Part shown: piece after piece, positions 35,403 through 44,403 of the stretch
Numbering within the stretch: position 1 is the first letter of the stretch
Layout: every line of letters begins with the position of its first letter
Origin: Pseudomonas fluorescens
Lineage (GTDB): Bacteria; Pseudomonadota; Gammaproteobacteria; Pseudomonadales; Pseudomonadaceae
Direction of reading: 5' to 3'
DNA length: 64,000 nt
Assembly: GCF_003732425.1 (NCBI RefSeq)
Contig: NZ_MOBX01000003.1
Location: forward strand, 744,001-808,000
Notes under the pieces: generated by a model
Seen by the model: only the letters and a program-made list of their open reading frames with translations
The model's database searches: none
What the model was told of the DNA's origin: nothing
Made by a program: the position numbers and the translations under genes

Positions 35403-36011
35403 ATGACGAACCTGACTCCCCGCCGTACCGCCATCCTGACTTTTATTCGCGAACGCATCGCCGAACACGGTCAGCCTCCAAGCCTCGCTGAAATCAGCGA
35501 GGCTTTTGGTTTTGCCTCGCGCAGCGTGGCGCGCAAGCACGTGCTCGCGCTCACCGAAGCCGGGTTTATCGAGGTCAATCCGCATCAGGCCCGGGGCATT
35601 CGCCTGCTCGGGCAACCGGCGCGTCCGGAATTGCTCGACATTCCCGTGCTCGGCCGCGTCGCTGCCGGTGCGCCGATTGGCGCCGATGCCGACATCCATA
35701 GCCGCTTGCTGCTCGACCCGGCGCTGTTCTCCCGCCCACCTGACTACATGCTGCGGGTGCAGGGCGATTCGATGATCGAGGACGGCATTCTCGACGGCGA
35801 TCTGGTCGGCGTGAAGCGCAATCCCGAGGCGTTCAACGGCCAGATTGTCGTGGCGCGGCTCGACGGTGAAGTCACCATCAAACGCTTCGAACGGCTGGGC
35901 GATGAAGTGCGACTGTTGCCGCGCAACCCGGCGTACCAGCCGATTGTCGTGCGCGACGATCAGGATCTGGCCATCGAAGGGGTGTTCTGCGGTCTGGTGA
36001 GGCAAGGCTGA
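35394..36011 (+). CDS. lexA2: Second LexA repressor, LexA2
   Basis: A 205-residue SOS repressor and self-cleaving serine protease. The N-terminal winged helix is residues 5-72 (SLAEISEAFGFASRSVARKHVLALTEAG); cleavage would be at Ala91-Gly92 in VAAGAP; the catalytic pair is Ser126 (GDSMIEDG) and Lys163 (VTIKRF). It heads the lexA2-imuA-imuB-dnaE2 cassette and its own start region bears a palindromic operator, so the cassette should be autorepressed and induced by RecA filaments after DNA damage. The start at 35394 is 5 bases after AGGAG; an ATG three codons later is too far from it. It overlaps imuA by one base (TGATG). Confidence 0.93.
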   Translation: MYSMTNLTPRRTAILTFIRERIAEHGQPPSLAEISEAFGFASRSVARKHVLALTEAGFIEVNPHQARGIRLLGQPARPELLDIPVLGRVAAGAPIGADADIHSRLLLDPALFSRPPDYMLRVQGDSMIEDGILDGDLVGVKRNPEAFNGQIVVARLDGEVTIKRFERLGDEVRLLPRNPAYQPIVVRDDQDLAIEGVFCGLVRQG

Positions 36012-36628
36012 TGGGCGCCGTCGTTGCGTTGGATACGCTGTTCAATGGCGGCCAGGTCTGGAAAGGCCGGCCTGCGCCACCGGCCGCCAGCCCGCAACCG
36101 ACCGGGCACACCGCGCTGGACGCGGCACTGCCCAGCGGTGGCTGGCCGGAGGCGGCGCTGAGCGAAATTCTCCTGGCCGGTCCCGGTGTCGGCGAACTGC
36201 AACTGGTCTGGCCGACGCTGGCGCGGTTGTCGGCGGCGGGCGAGCGCATCGTGCTGGTGGCGCCGCCGTTTGTGCCGTATCCGCAGGCGTGGGCAAACGC
36301 CGGGGTCGATCTGCGTCAGTTGTCGGTGATCCAGGCCAGCGACCGCGATGCCTTGTGGGCGGCGGAACAGTGTTTGCGTTCGGGCAGTTGCGGCGCGGTG
36401 CTGTGCTGGCCGCACAAGGCCGATGACCGTGCCTTGCGCCGTTTGCAGGTAGCTGCAGAAACCGGCCAGACCCTGGCGTTTGCCTGGCGCCCCTTGAGCG
36501 AAGCGATCAACCCGTCACCGGCGGCGCTGCGCATCGCCATCGACGCCAAACCCGCGCAGTTACGCGTGCTCAAGTGCCGGGGTGGGCTGGCGCGTACGGC
36601 ACCGATCGCCTTTGCCGTGGGTCACTGA
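36011..36628 (+). CDS. imuA: Translesion synthesis accessory protein ImuA
   Basis: A 205-residue RecA/SulA-related protein lacking a proper Walker A motif. The N-terminal GHTALDAALPSGGWPEAALSEILL aligns with the start of the RecA-like core, and AGPGVGELQLVWPTLARLSA replaces the ATP-binding loop. ImuA bridges RecA and ImuB in the damage-induced mutasome with DnaE2. The start overlaps the lexA2 stop and the next gene begins 7 bases after its end. In pseudomonads this gene is sometimes annotated as SulA-like, but the cassette context fixes it as ImuA. Confidence 0.9.
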   Translation: MGAVVALDTLFNGGQVWKGRPAPPAASPQPTGHTALDAALPSGGWPEAALSEILLAGPGVGELQLVWPTLARLSAAGERIVLVAPPFVPYPQAWANAGVDLRQLSVIQASDRDALWAAEQCLRSGSCGAVLCWPHKADDRALRRLQVAAETGQTLAFAWRPLSEAINPSPAALRIAIDAKPAQLRVLKCRGGLARTAPIAFAVGH

Positions 36629-36635
36629 GGTCGTC

Positions 36636-38051
36636 ATGCGCTGGGTGTGTATTCTGTTTCCGCAATTGGCCCTCGACGCCGTGCTGCGTCAGCGGCCCGA
36701 CCCCGATGAGCCGTTGGTGCTGCTCAACGGCCCGGCCCAGCGCCGGGTCCTGCAAGCAGTCAACCCGGCGGCGCGCAAACTCGGTTTGCGTCCCGGCCAG
36801 TCGATGACCGCCGCCCAAGCGATGAGCAAAGGTTTTGTCACCGCCGATTACGAGGCCGCCGAGGTCGAGCACTGGCAGCAGTTTCTCGCCGCGTGGGCCT
36901 ACCGGTTTAGCGCGCAGGTCAGCGTGCACTATCCGCGCACCGTAGTGTTCGAGATCGAGTCGAGCCTTGGCCTGTTCGGTTCGTGGGCGCAGTTCGAAGC
37001 ACGACTGCGCCAGGAGCTGACCGATCTGGGCTTCCGCCATCGCATCGTCGCTGCCCCGAATCCGGTGGCGGCGCGGGTGCTGGCCAATGCTTACGATGGC
37101 TTGGTGGTGCCGGACGGCGAGGCCTTGCAGCATCACCTCGGTCAGTTGCCGGTCGACCGTGTCGGTCTGGAACCCGCAGTGGCCACGGCGTTGTCGCGCA
37201 TGGGCCTGCGCAATCTCAGTCAGGTGCAGAGCCTGCCGCGTCAGGCGCTGGCCCGGCGCTTCGAAGCGCAGATGCTCAAGCACCTCGACACCTTGTTCGG
37301 TGCGCGGCCGCTGGCGCTGGCGTTTTACCTGCCGCCGGATCGTTTCGACGTGCGCATCGAACTCAACTTTGACGTGCAATCCCATCAGGCGTTGCTGTTC
37401 CCGTTACGCCGTTTGACCGGTGACTTGTCGGCGTTCCTCTGCGGGCGTGACAGCGGCGTGCAACGTTTCGATCTGCACCTGGAGCACGCCGGGCTGCCGG
37501 ACAGCATCATCAAAGTCGGCCTGCTCAGCGCCGAACGTGATCCGGCGATGCTCTTCGAGCTGGCGCGTGGCCGGCTGGAACAGGTGCAAGTCGAGGCGCC
37601 CGTGCGCGGCTTTCGTCTGCGCGCCGAGGACCTGCCGAGTTTCGTGCCGCAGTTTCAGGAGTTGTTCGACGACCGTCCGCAGCAGACCTTGCCGTGGGAG
37701 CAGTTGCGCGAACGCCTGCGTGCACGCTTGGGCGATGACGCGGTGCAGGGCTTGCGTTTTCAGGCTGATCATCGCCCGGAGTGCGCGTGGCAGCACGGCG
37801 TCGACAAACAACGCTGCGCAGGCTTGCCGAATGTGCATCGCCCGGGCTGGTTGCTCGGTGAGCCGCAAAGCGTGGCAGAAGGTTCGGCGCGAATTCTCAT
37901 GGGCCCGGAACGTATCGAATCCGGCTGGTGGGACGGTGACGATGTGCGCCGCGATTATTACCTGATCCAGAACCGCGCTGGTCAGCAAGGCTGGGCTTAT
38001 CGGGCGGTGGGTGAGGACGGTCCGCTGTGGCTGCAGGGCTGGTTTGCATGA
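36636..38051 (+). CDS. imuB: Y-family polymerase-like ImuB
   Basis: A 471-residue Y-family polymerase homologue acting as hub of the ImuA/ImuB/DnaE2 mutasome. The N-terminus reads [12 protein letters not shown] where active DinB-type enzymes have the catalytic DxD-containing HVDMDCFFA, so the metal-binding acids are missing, as known for ImuB. A possible beta-clamp motif lies near QQTLPWEQL (about residue 350). The start at 36636 follows GAGG; the longer frame upstream overlaps imuA without family sequence. It overlaps dnaE2 by four bases (ATGA), so the mutasome subunits are translationally coupled. Confidence 0.92.
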   Translation: MRWVCILFPQLALDAVLRQRPDPDEPLVLLNGPAQRRVLQAVNPAARKLGLRPGQSMTAAQAMSKGFVTADYEAAEVEHWQQFLAAWAYRFSAQVSVHYPRTVVFEIESSLGLFGSWAQFEARLRQELTDLGFRHRIVAAPNPVAARVLANAYDGLVVPDGEALQHHLGQLPVDRVGLEPAVATALSRMGLRNLSQVQSLPRQALARRFEAQMLKHLDTLFGARPLALAFYLPPDRFDVRIELNFDVQSHQALLFPLRRLTGDLSAFLCGRDSGVQRFDLHLEHAGLPDSIIKVGLLSAERDPAMLFELARGRLEQVQVEAPVRGFRLRAEDLPSFVPQFQELFDDRPQQTLPWEQLRERLRARLGDDAVQGLRFQADHRPECAWQHGVDKQRCAGLPNVHRPGWLLGEPQSVAEGSARILMGPERIESGWWDGDDVRRDYYLIQNRAGQQGWAYRAVGEDGPLWLQGWFA

Positions 38052-41000
38052 ACGACGGTTATGCCGAACTGCACTGCCTGTCGAACTTCAGTTTTCAGCG
38101 CGGTGCGTCCAGTGCGCTGGAACTGTTTCAGCGTGCAAAAAAGCACGGCTATCAGGCACTGGCGATCACCGATGAATGCACGCTGGCCGGGATCGTTCGG
38201 GCCTGGCAAGCGGCGAAAGCGGTTGAGCTGCCGCTGGTCATCGGCAGCGAAGTACGTATCGAAAACGGCCCGAAACTGGTGCTGCTGGTGGAAAATCTGG
38301 CGGGTTATCAGGCGCTGTGCGGTCTGATCACCCGTGCTCGGCGACGCACGCAGAAAGGCCAGTATCAGGTGTTGCGCGAAGACTTCGCCGAACCGTTGCC
38401 GGGGTTGCTGGTGTTGTGGGTGCCGGATTCGCTGGATCAGGTGGAAGAGGGGCGTTGGCTGCAGCAGACCTTCGGTGAGCGTCTGTGGCTGGCGGTGCAG
38501 TTGCATCGCGGGCAGGACGATCAGCAGCGGCTGGCGGCGTTGTTGGGGCTGGCCGCCGAGTTGCAGATTCCGCCGGTAGCCAGCGGCGATGTGCACATGC
38601 ACGCCCGTGGCCGGCGTGCCTTGCAGGACACCATGACCGCGATCCGGCATCACGTCCCGGTGGCCGAGGCGGGATTACGCCTGCATCCCAATGGCGAACG
38701 GCATTTGCGCAGTGTCGAGGTGTTGCGCGAGTTGTATCCGCAGGCCTTGCTCGACGAGTCGGTAAGTCTGGCCCGACGCTGCACGTTTGATCTGGGCGAG
38801 TTGCGTTATCAATACCCCAAAGAGCTGGTGCCGGAGGGGCACAGCGCCAGTTCCTGGTTGCGCCATCTGACTGAACAAGGCATCGCCTGGCGCTGGCCGA
38901 AAGGTCCGCAAGCCAAAGTGCTCAAACAGATCGACGATGAACTGCAACTGATTGCCGAACTCGGCTATGAAAGCTATTTCCTCACCGTGCATGACGTGGT
39001 GCACTTCGCCCGCGAGCAGAGGATTCTGTGCCAGGGCCGTGGCTCTGCGGCCAATTCGGCGGTGTGCTTTGCCTTGGGCATCACCGAAATCGACCCGGAT
39101 CGCACCACGCTGCTGTTCGAACGCTTTATGTCCAAGGAGCGCAACGAGCCGCCGGACATTGACGTCGACTTCGAGCACGAACGCCGCGAAGAAGTCCTGC
39201 AATATGTGTTTCGCCGTTACGGCCGTGGTCGCGCGGCGCTGACGGCGGTGGTCAGCACTTACCACGCTGCCGGCGCGGTGCGCGATGTGGCCAAGGCCTT
39301 GGGCCTGCCGCCTGATCAGATCAACGCACTGGCCGATTGTTGCGGCCACTGGAGCGATGAAACGCCGCCGGTCGCGCGTTTGCTCGAAGGCGGTTTCGAC
39401 CCGGACAGCCCGCTGCTGCGCCGGGTGCTGAGCCTGACCGGGCAGTTGATCGGCTTCCCCCGGCACCTGTCGCAGCACCCCGGCGGTTTTGTGATTTCCG
39501 AGCAGCCGCTGGACACGCTGGTGCCGGTGGAGAACGCCGCGATGGCCGAGCGCACGATCATTCAGTGGGACAAGGATGACCTCGATGCAGTCGGCCTGCT
39601 CAAGGTGGATATCCTCGCCCTCGGCATGCTCAGTGCCATCCGTCGCTGCTTCGATCTGCTGCGCCGCCATCGCAATCTGGACCTGAGCCTGGCGACGATT
39701 CCGGCCGAAGACAAACCGACCTACGACATGATCAGCCGCGCCGACACCATCGGCGTGTTTCAGATCGAGTCGCGGGCGCAGATGTCGATGCTGCCGCGCC
39801 TGAAACCGGCGAAGTTCTACGATCTGGTGATTGAAGTGGCCATCGTTCGCCCGGGGCCGATTCAGGGCGGGATGGTGCATCCGTATCTGCGCCGCCGAAA
39901 CAAAGAGGAAGAGGAAACCTACCCGTCGCCAGAACTCAAGGTCGTTCTGGAAAGAACCCTCGGCGTGCCACTGTTTCAGGAACAAGTGATGCAGATCGCT
40001 ATCGTCGCCGCCGATTACAGCCCCGGCGAGGCTGATCAGTTGCGTCGCTCGATGGCCGCATGGAAACGCCACGGCGGACTGGAGCCGCACAAGGAACGCC
40101 TCGCCGCCGGCATGAAGAAAAACGGCTACACGCCGGAGTTCGCCGCACAGATTTTCGAACAGATCAAAGGCTTCGGCAGCTACGGCTTCCCCGAATCCCA
40201 CGCCGCCAGTTTTGCCTTGTTGACTTACGCCAGTTGCTGGCTCAAGTGCCACGAACCGGCGGCGTTCGCCTGTGCGTTGATCAATAGCTGGCCGATGGGT
40301 TTCTACAGTCCCGACCAGATTCTCCAGGACGCGCGCCGACATCAGTTGCAGGTCCGCCCGGTCGACGTGCGCGCCAGTGACTGGGATTGCAGCCTGGAAA
40401 CCACCACGACGGCGCAACCGGCGATCCGCATGGGCCTGCGGATGATCAAGGGCTTTCGCGAGGACGATGCCCGGCGTATCGAAACGGCGCGGACGCGCGG
40501 GGCCTTTGCCGATGTCGCCGACCTGGGCGAGCGGGCAGCCCTCGACAGCCGGGCGCAGGCGTTACTCGCTGACTCCGGGGCGTTGCGTGGTCTGGCCGGG
40601 CATCGGCATCGGGCGCGCTGGGAAGTCGCCGGGGTGCAGAAACAGCTGGGCCTGTTTGCCGGGTTGCCGAGTCAGGAGGAGCCGGAGGTGCTGCTGCCCA
40701 AACCCAGTGTTGGTGAGGATCTGCATGCCGATTACAGCACCGTCGGCACCACGTTGGGGCCGCATCCGCTGGCGCTGTTGCGCGGCGAACTCAAAGCCCG
40801 GCGCTGTCGCAGTTCGCAGGAGTTGCTTGAGGTCGAACACGGTCGACCGGTGAGCGTCGCCGGGCTGGTGACGGGACGGCAACGACCGGGCACCGCCAGT
40901 GGCGTGACCTTCGTCACCCTGGAAGACGAGTTCGGCAACGTCAACGTGGTGGTCTGGCGGGATCTGGCCGAGCGTCAGCGGCAAGTGCTGGTGGGCTCGC

Positions 41001-41125
41001 AACTGCTGAAAGTCGACGGCCGCTGGGAGCGCGAAGGCGAAGTGCGCCACCTGATCGCCGGCCGCCTGAGCGACCTCAGCCCGCTGCTCAACGGCATCCG
41101 CGTGCAGAGCCGCGATTTCCACTGA
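38048..41125 (+). CDS. dnaE2: Error-prone DNA polymerase DnaE2
   Basis: A 1025-residue C-family polymerase performing damage-induced translesion synthesis. It opens with a PHP domain ([22 protein letters not shown], residues 4-25, with [12 protein letters not shown] near 185), then the palm with acidic triad elements ([14 protein letters not shown], about residue 370-380), helix-hairpin regions around 780-850, and an OB-fold near the C-terminus ([20 protein letters not shown]...). The short length and lack of a tau-binding tail distinguish it from replicative DnaE1. It is last in the SOS cassette; a perfect hairpin follows 31 bases later and may terminate it. Confidence 0.95.
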   Translation: MNDGYAELHCLSNFSFQRGASSALELFQRAKKHGYQALAITDECTLAGIVRAWQAAKAVELPLVIGSEVRIENGPKLVLLVENLAGYQALCGLITRARRRTQKGQYQVLREDFAEPLPGLLVLWVPDSLDQVEEGRWLQQTFGERLWLAVQLHRGQDDQQRLAALLGLAAELQIPPVASGDVHMHARGRRALQDTMTAIRHHVPVAEAGLRLHPNGERHLRSVEVLRELYPQALLDESVSLARRCTFDLGELRYQYPKELVPEGHSASSWLRHLTEQGIAWRWPKGPQAKVLKQIDDELQLIAELGYESYFLTVHDVVHFAREQRILCQGRGSAANSAVCFALGITEIDPDRTTLLFERFMSKERNEPPDIDVDFEHERREEVLQYVFRRYGRGRAALTAVVSTYHAAGAVRDVAKALGLPPDQINALADCCGHWSDETPPVARLLEGGFDPDSPLLRRVLSLTGQLIGFPRHLSQHPGGFVISEQPLDTLVPVENAAMAERTIIQWDKDDLDAVGLLKVDILALGMLSAIRRCFDLLRRHRNLDLSLATIPAEDKPTYDMISRADTIGVFQIESRAQMSMLPRLKPAKFYDLVIEVAIVRPGPIQGGMVHPYLRRRNKEEEETYPSPELKVVLERTLGVPLFQEQVMQIAIVAADYSPGEADQLRRSMAAWKRHGGLEPHKERLAAGMKKNGYTPEFAAQIFEQIKGFGSYGFPESHAASFALLTYASCWLKCHEPAAFACALINSWPMGFYSPDQILQDARRHQLQVRPVDVRASDWDCSLETTTTAQPAIRMGLRMIKGFREDDARRIETARTRGAFADVADLGERAALDSRAQALLADSGALRGLAGHRHRARWEVAGVQKQLGLFAGLPSQEEPEVLLPKPSVGEDLHADYSTVGTTLGPHPLALLRGELKARRCRSSQELLEVEHGRPVSVAGLVTGRQRPGTASGVTFVTLEDEFGNVNVVVWRDLAERQRQVLVGSQLLKVDGRWEREGEVRHLIAGRLSDLSPLLNGIRVQSRDFH

Positions 41126-41156
41126 TCCTTTCTTCCCAAACCAAACACAACCCCTC

Positions 41157-41184
41157 TGTGGGAGCGAGCAGGCTCGCTCCCACA
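41157..41184. repeat. Single tight REP hairpin after dnaE2
   Basis: TGTGGGAGCGAGC and GCTCGCTCCCACA are perfect 13-base arms separated only by AG. It is a collapsed form of the 'gcgagcaggctcg' palindrome and could serve as a terminator, although no T-run follows. Confidence 0.85.
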
Positions 41185-41332
41185 CGGGATTTTTGTGTGC
41201 TGAGCCAAGCCAATTCATTGGCGTCAAAAAAGTCTGTCGTGAATGATGGCACTTTGTCATAATGCCGGCCCTTTTCAGCTCCCGAGCGCTTTGCCGTGCC
41301 GGGACATCCCCGTTTTTCAAAAGGAATACTCA

Positions 41333-42025
41333 GTGAGAATGATCTCCCGGATGCTGGTCTCAGGCGTTGCGATTGCGGTGCTCGGCACAATTGCCGGCAC
41401 ACTCGCCGGTTGCGCCACCGAAAGCTCCCGCGCGCTGCCGGTAGCCAAGGTTGAAAGCGCCACACAAGTCTGGACGGGCGTTCGTGTACCAATGGCCGTG
41501 GGCAAGTTCGACAACCGCTCCAGCTATATGCGCGGGATCTTCTCCGACGGCGTCGACCGTCTCGGCGGTCAGGCCAAGACCATCCTCATCACTCACTTGC
41601 AGCAGACCAACCGCTTTAGCGTGCTGGATCGCGACAACATGGGCGAAATCCAGCAGGAAGCCGCAATCAAGGGCCAGGCCCAGCGTCTGAAAGGTGCTGA
41701 TTACGTAGTGACCGGCGACGTCACCGAGTTCGGCCGCAAAGAGACCGGCGATCACCAGTTGTTTGGCATTCTTGGCCGTGGCAAGACTCAAGTGGCCTAC
41801 GCCAAGGTCAACCTGAACATCGTCAATATCAGCACCTCCGAAGTGGTCTATTCGACTCAGGGCGCCGGCGAATATGCCTTGTCCAACCGTGAAATCATCG
41901 GTTTCGGCGGCACCGCTGCCTATGACTCTACCCTCAACGGCAAAGTACTGGATCTGGCCATGCGCGAGGCGATCAATCGTCTGGTTGATGGCATGAACGC
42001 CGGTGCCTGGAAGCCGGGCAACTGA
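41333..42025 (+). CDS. CsgG-like outer-membrane lipoprotein
   Basis: A 230-residue lipoprotein with lipobox LAGC (about residue 26). The mature part is CsgG/HfaB-like: VPMAVGKFDNRSSYMRGIFSDGV, then LITHLQQTNRFSVLDRDNMGEIQQE, VVTGDVTEFGRKE and a closing AMREAINRLVDGM. CsgG forms the curli export pore; here no curli subunit genes are present and the two following genes encode other lipoproteins, so it is a paralogue of unknown function. The start is taken as GTG at 41333 because AAAGGA precedes it by about 9 bases; an ATG two codons later is nearly equivalent. It is first of a three-gene operon. Confidence 0.82.
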   Translation: MRMISRMLVSGVAIAVLGTIAGTLAGCATESSRALPVAKVESATQVWTGVRVPMAVGKFDNRSSYMRGIFSDGVDRLGGQAKTILITHLQQTNRFSVLDRDNMGEIQQEAAIKGQAQRLKGADYVVTGDVTEFGRKETGDHQLFGILGRGKTQVAYAKVNLNIVNISTSEVVYSTQGAGEYALSNREIIGFGGTAAYDSTLNGKVLDLAMREAINRLVDGMNAGAWKPGN

Positions 42026-42054
42026 TCGACGCCCATTGCAAGGAGCAACACCCC

Positions 42055-42423
42055 ATGACTCTGAATTTGTCGCGCTCGTTGATGGCGCTGACGCTGGCCG
42101 CCAGTGCCTTGCTGGCCGGTTGCAGCAGCCCGAAAACCCTGTATCAGTGGGAAGGCTACGAGCCCCAGGTCTACGAATACTTCAAAGGCGAAGAGCCGAA
42201 GGAAGCCCAGGCCGAAGCACTGGAACGTGACCTGCAGAAAATCCGCTCCACCGGCAAGGCTGTACCGCCGGGCTACCACGCGCACCTTGGCTTGCTCTAC
42301 CTGAGCATGGGCAAGGACGATCAGATGGTGCAGCAGTTCAACACCGAAAAAACGCTGTTTCCCGAGTCCGGTACATACATGGACTTCCTGCTCAAGAACG
42401 CCAAGAGCGGAGACGCGAAATGA
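42055..42423 (+). CDS. DUF4810-family lipoprotein
   Basis: A 122-residue small lipoprotein with signal peptide and lipobox LAGC (Cys at about residue 23), followed by SSPKTLYQWEGYEPQVYEYFK, the DUF4810 signature, and a TPR-like helical end (YHAHLGLLYLSMGKDDQMVQQFNTEK). The start is preceded by AAGGAG. It lies 29 bases after the CsgG-like gene and overlaps the DUF799 gene by four bases. The three are a conserved gene neighbourhood in proteobacteria; the biochemical role is undescribed to my knowledge. Confidence 0.85.
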   Translation: MTLNLSRSLMALTLAASALLAGCSSPKTLYQWEGYEPQVYEYFKGEEPKEAQAEALERDLQKIRSTGKAVPPGYHAHLGLLYLSMGKDDQMVQQFNTEKTLFPESGTYMDFLLKNAKSGDAK

Positions 42424-43079
42424 TCGCGCGTACCTTGAAACTGCTCGCCGCCGGTCTGGCCCTGACCGTGCTGGGTGGCTGCGTCGCGCCCAAGACCGTG
42501 GACTACTCGGCCTACAAACAGGCGCGGCCGAAGACCATTCTGGTGCTGCCGCCGCTGAACACCTCGCCGGATGTGAAGGCGTCGTACAGCCTGTTGTCGC
42601 AGGTGACGTTCCCCCTGGCCGAGGCCGGTTACTACGTGCTGCCGATTACGCTGGTTGACGAGACGTTCCGCCAGAACGGCCTGACCACGCCGGATGACAT
42701 CCATCAGGCTCCGCCAAACAAACTGAAGGAAATCTTCGGTGCGGACGCCGCGCTGTACATCACCGTCACCGAATACGGCACGCGTTACATGGTGATCAGC
42801 AGCGAAACGGCTGTGACTGCGACGGCCAGACTGGTCGACCTGAAAAGCGGCACCACGCTGTGGACCGGTACGGCTCGGGCGTCGAGCGAAGAGGGTGGCA
42901 ACAACGGTGGTGGTGGTCTGATCGGCATGCTGATCACGGCGGCGGTGAAGCAGATCATCAACAGCTCCACCGATGCCGGCTACCCGATTGCCGGCGTGGC
43001 GAGCAATCGTCTGCTGTCGGCCGGGCATCCGGCGGGTTTGCTGTACGGTCCGCGTTCGCCGAAGTACGGCACTGACTGA
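42420..43079 (+). CDS. DUF799/GNA1162-family lipoprotein
   Basis: A 219-residue lipoprotein with lipobox LGGC (Cys at about residue 21). The mature domain begins RPKTILVLPPLNTSPDVKAS and contains EAGYYVLPITLVDETFRQNGL, IFGADAALYITVTEYG and a Gly/Asn-rich linker EEGGNNGGGGLIGMLI. The family includes the meningococcal surface antigen GNA1162, whose fold resembles TolB/FlgT-type assemblies. It is coupled to DUF4810 by ATGA overlap. Probably all three lipoproteins form one envelope complex. A composite palindrome follows. Confidence 0.85.
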   Translation: MIARTLKLLAAGLALTVLGGCVAPKTVDYSAYKQARPKTILVLPPLNTSPDVKASYSLLSQVTFPLAEAGYYVLPITLVDETFRQNGLTTPDDIHQAPPNKLKEIFGADAALYITVTEYGTRYMVISSETAVTATARLVDLKSGTTLWTGTARASSEEGGNNGGGGLIGMLITAAVKQIINSSTDAGYPIAGVASNRLLSAGHPAGLLYGPRSPKYGTD

Positions 43080-43139
43080 TAGATCAAAAGATCGCAGCTT
43101 TCGGCAGATCCCACAGGGCCATGCCTATCGGATGCGATC

Positions 43140-43272
43140 TGTGGTGAGGTAGCTTGCTCCCGCCGGGCTGCGAAGCGGCCCCAAAACCCAACGTCGCGAT
43201 GAATCTGATTCTCCGCGTCGTTTGGTTTTACCACTGCTGCGCAGCCGAGCGGGAGCAAGCTCCCTCGCCACA
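43140..43272. repeat. Composite inverted repeat, 'gtggcgagggagcttgctccc' family
   Basis: Second copy of the 21647 element: outer arms TGTGGTGAGGTAGCTTGCTC (two changes) and GAGCAAGCTCCCTCGCCACA, inner blocks CTGCGAAGCGGCCCCAAAAC and GCTGCGCAGCCGAGCGGG. Confidence 0.85.
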
Positions 43273-43286
43273 GACTCTCGCAGGAT

Positions 43287-43460
43287 CGTTTCATTGGGCT
43301 GTAGGCCAAAACCGCTCGCCATCCTCCGTTGTTTCCGTCCACGCGGCCCCGATTGATCAATGTACAGCGTCTGCGGATCGCCCCCCTCATCGCGCACATG
43401 CGCCCTCAACACCTCGGCAAAAAAGCCCTCCCGCGACTGGCCGATGTTCAGCGCCATCAT
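43287..43460 (-). pseudogene. Possible fragment of an unidentified gene
   Basis: The minus strand reads MMALNIGQSREGFFAEVLRA, then HVRDEGGDPQTLYIDQSGPR and GRKQRRMASGFGLQPNET, a composition typical of real protein, then continues into the palindrome at 43272. No family is recognised and no good ribosome site is seen. It may be the 3'-truncated start of a lost gene, or chance. Confidence 0.2.
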
Positions 43461-43580
43461 CTGCCGGTATGCAATCTATGAATGCAATTTGGACATGCCC
43501 GGATTACTCTGCGTCTGCCGCCCTTTTCCATGGCCAGGTATCGCCAGGGGCTGGTTGCCCGATGCTGAAGGAGCATTCGA

Positions 43581-44270
43581 ATGACCGAAAAGAAACTGGA
43601 AACCACGGTCGACCGCGTCTACCAAGGGGTTTACCAGGCGATCAGCAAGCGTTCGTTACGCCCGGGGATGAAGTTGGGCGAGGCCTCGCTGGCCGAGTTA
43701 TTCAATGTCAGCCGCACGTCGGTGCGCGCGGCATTGAAGCAATTGGAAGCCGATGGACTGGTCACCACCGAGCCGAATAAAGGGGCATCGGTGTCGCTGC
43801 CGAGCAATGAAGAGCTGCGTTCGCTGTTCGAAACCCGCCGGCTGATCGAGATCGGCATCGTCACCGAACTGTGCCGGCGCAAGGACAGTGCGGCAATGCA
43901 GGATTTGCGCGAACACCTGCTGCTGGAAGATGAAGCCCACGCAGCGGGCGATCACGAACGGCTGATCCATCTGCTCGGCGAGTTTCACATCAAACTGGCG
44001 CGCAGCCTCAATAACCCTGTACTGCTCGACTGGTTCCAGAAGCTGATCTCCCGCGCCTCGCTGTACGCTGCGGCGCTGGATGACGACAGCCATGAAGTCT
44101 GCCGTGACGACGAACACCTGCGCCTGATCGAATACATCGAGGCCGGTAATCAGAGCGCCGCCATCGAGCTGACCTGCATGCATCTCAACGGCATCGAGAA
44201 GGCCATTCTCGACGTCGCCGCGAAGATGAAAACTGGCTACCATCCGCTCAAGCACCTGATCGGGGTCTAG
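43581..44270 (+). CDS. GntR-family regulator, FCD subfamily
   Basis: A 229-residue regulator. The winged helix lies at residues 10-75 (VYQGVYQAISKRSLRPGMKLGEASLAELFNVSRTSVRAALKQLEADGLV), and the FCD effector domain (90-215) has the metal-coordinating His/Asp set (DEAHAAGDHERLIHLLGEFHIKLA, ISRASLY, RDDEHLRLIEYIEAG). FCD regulators usually sense organic acids. No catabolic genes are next to it, so its targets lie elsewhere. The start follows AAGGAG by 6 bases. It stands alone before a sensor kinase. Confidence 0.88.
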   Translation: MTEKKLETTVDRVYQGVYQAISKRSLRPGMKLGEASLAELFNVSRTSVRAALKQLEADGLVTTEPNKGASVSLPSNEELRSLFETRRLIEIGIVTELCRRKDSAAMQDLREHLLLEDEAHAAGDHERLIHLLGEFHIKLARSLNNPVLLDWFQKLISRASLYAAALDDDSHEVCRDDEHLRLIEYIEAGNQSAAIELTCMHLNGIEKAILDVAAKMKTGYHPLKHLIGV

Positions 44271-44403
44271 CCCCGGACAGGGATGAAATCGGCTATATAT
44301 CATATGAAACCAATGCGACTGGAGGCGCTCGAAACAGACGGGCGTCGCGTCGTTATGGCATCGCGATTTATCGGGCAATCACCAAAGGACACTGAGTCAG
44401 TCG

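Larger units (their letters stand above)
43080..43580. other. Intergenic region with repeat and possible gene remnant
   Basis: A 501-base gap. It holds the composite palindrome at 43140-43272 and, on the minus strand, about 58 sense-like codons (43287-43460) that run into the repeat. The last 100 bases before the GntR start should hold its promoter; nothing else is identified. Confidence 0.5.

Noticed and set aside
38675..40417. 580-codon minus-strand frame inside dnaE2
   Set aside because: Antisense to conserved polymerase domains, biased composition, no start context.
41333..42025. Curli secretion locus
   Set aside because: The CsgG-like gene lacks csgA, csgB, csgE and csgF neighbours; partners are DUF4810 and DUF799.
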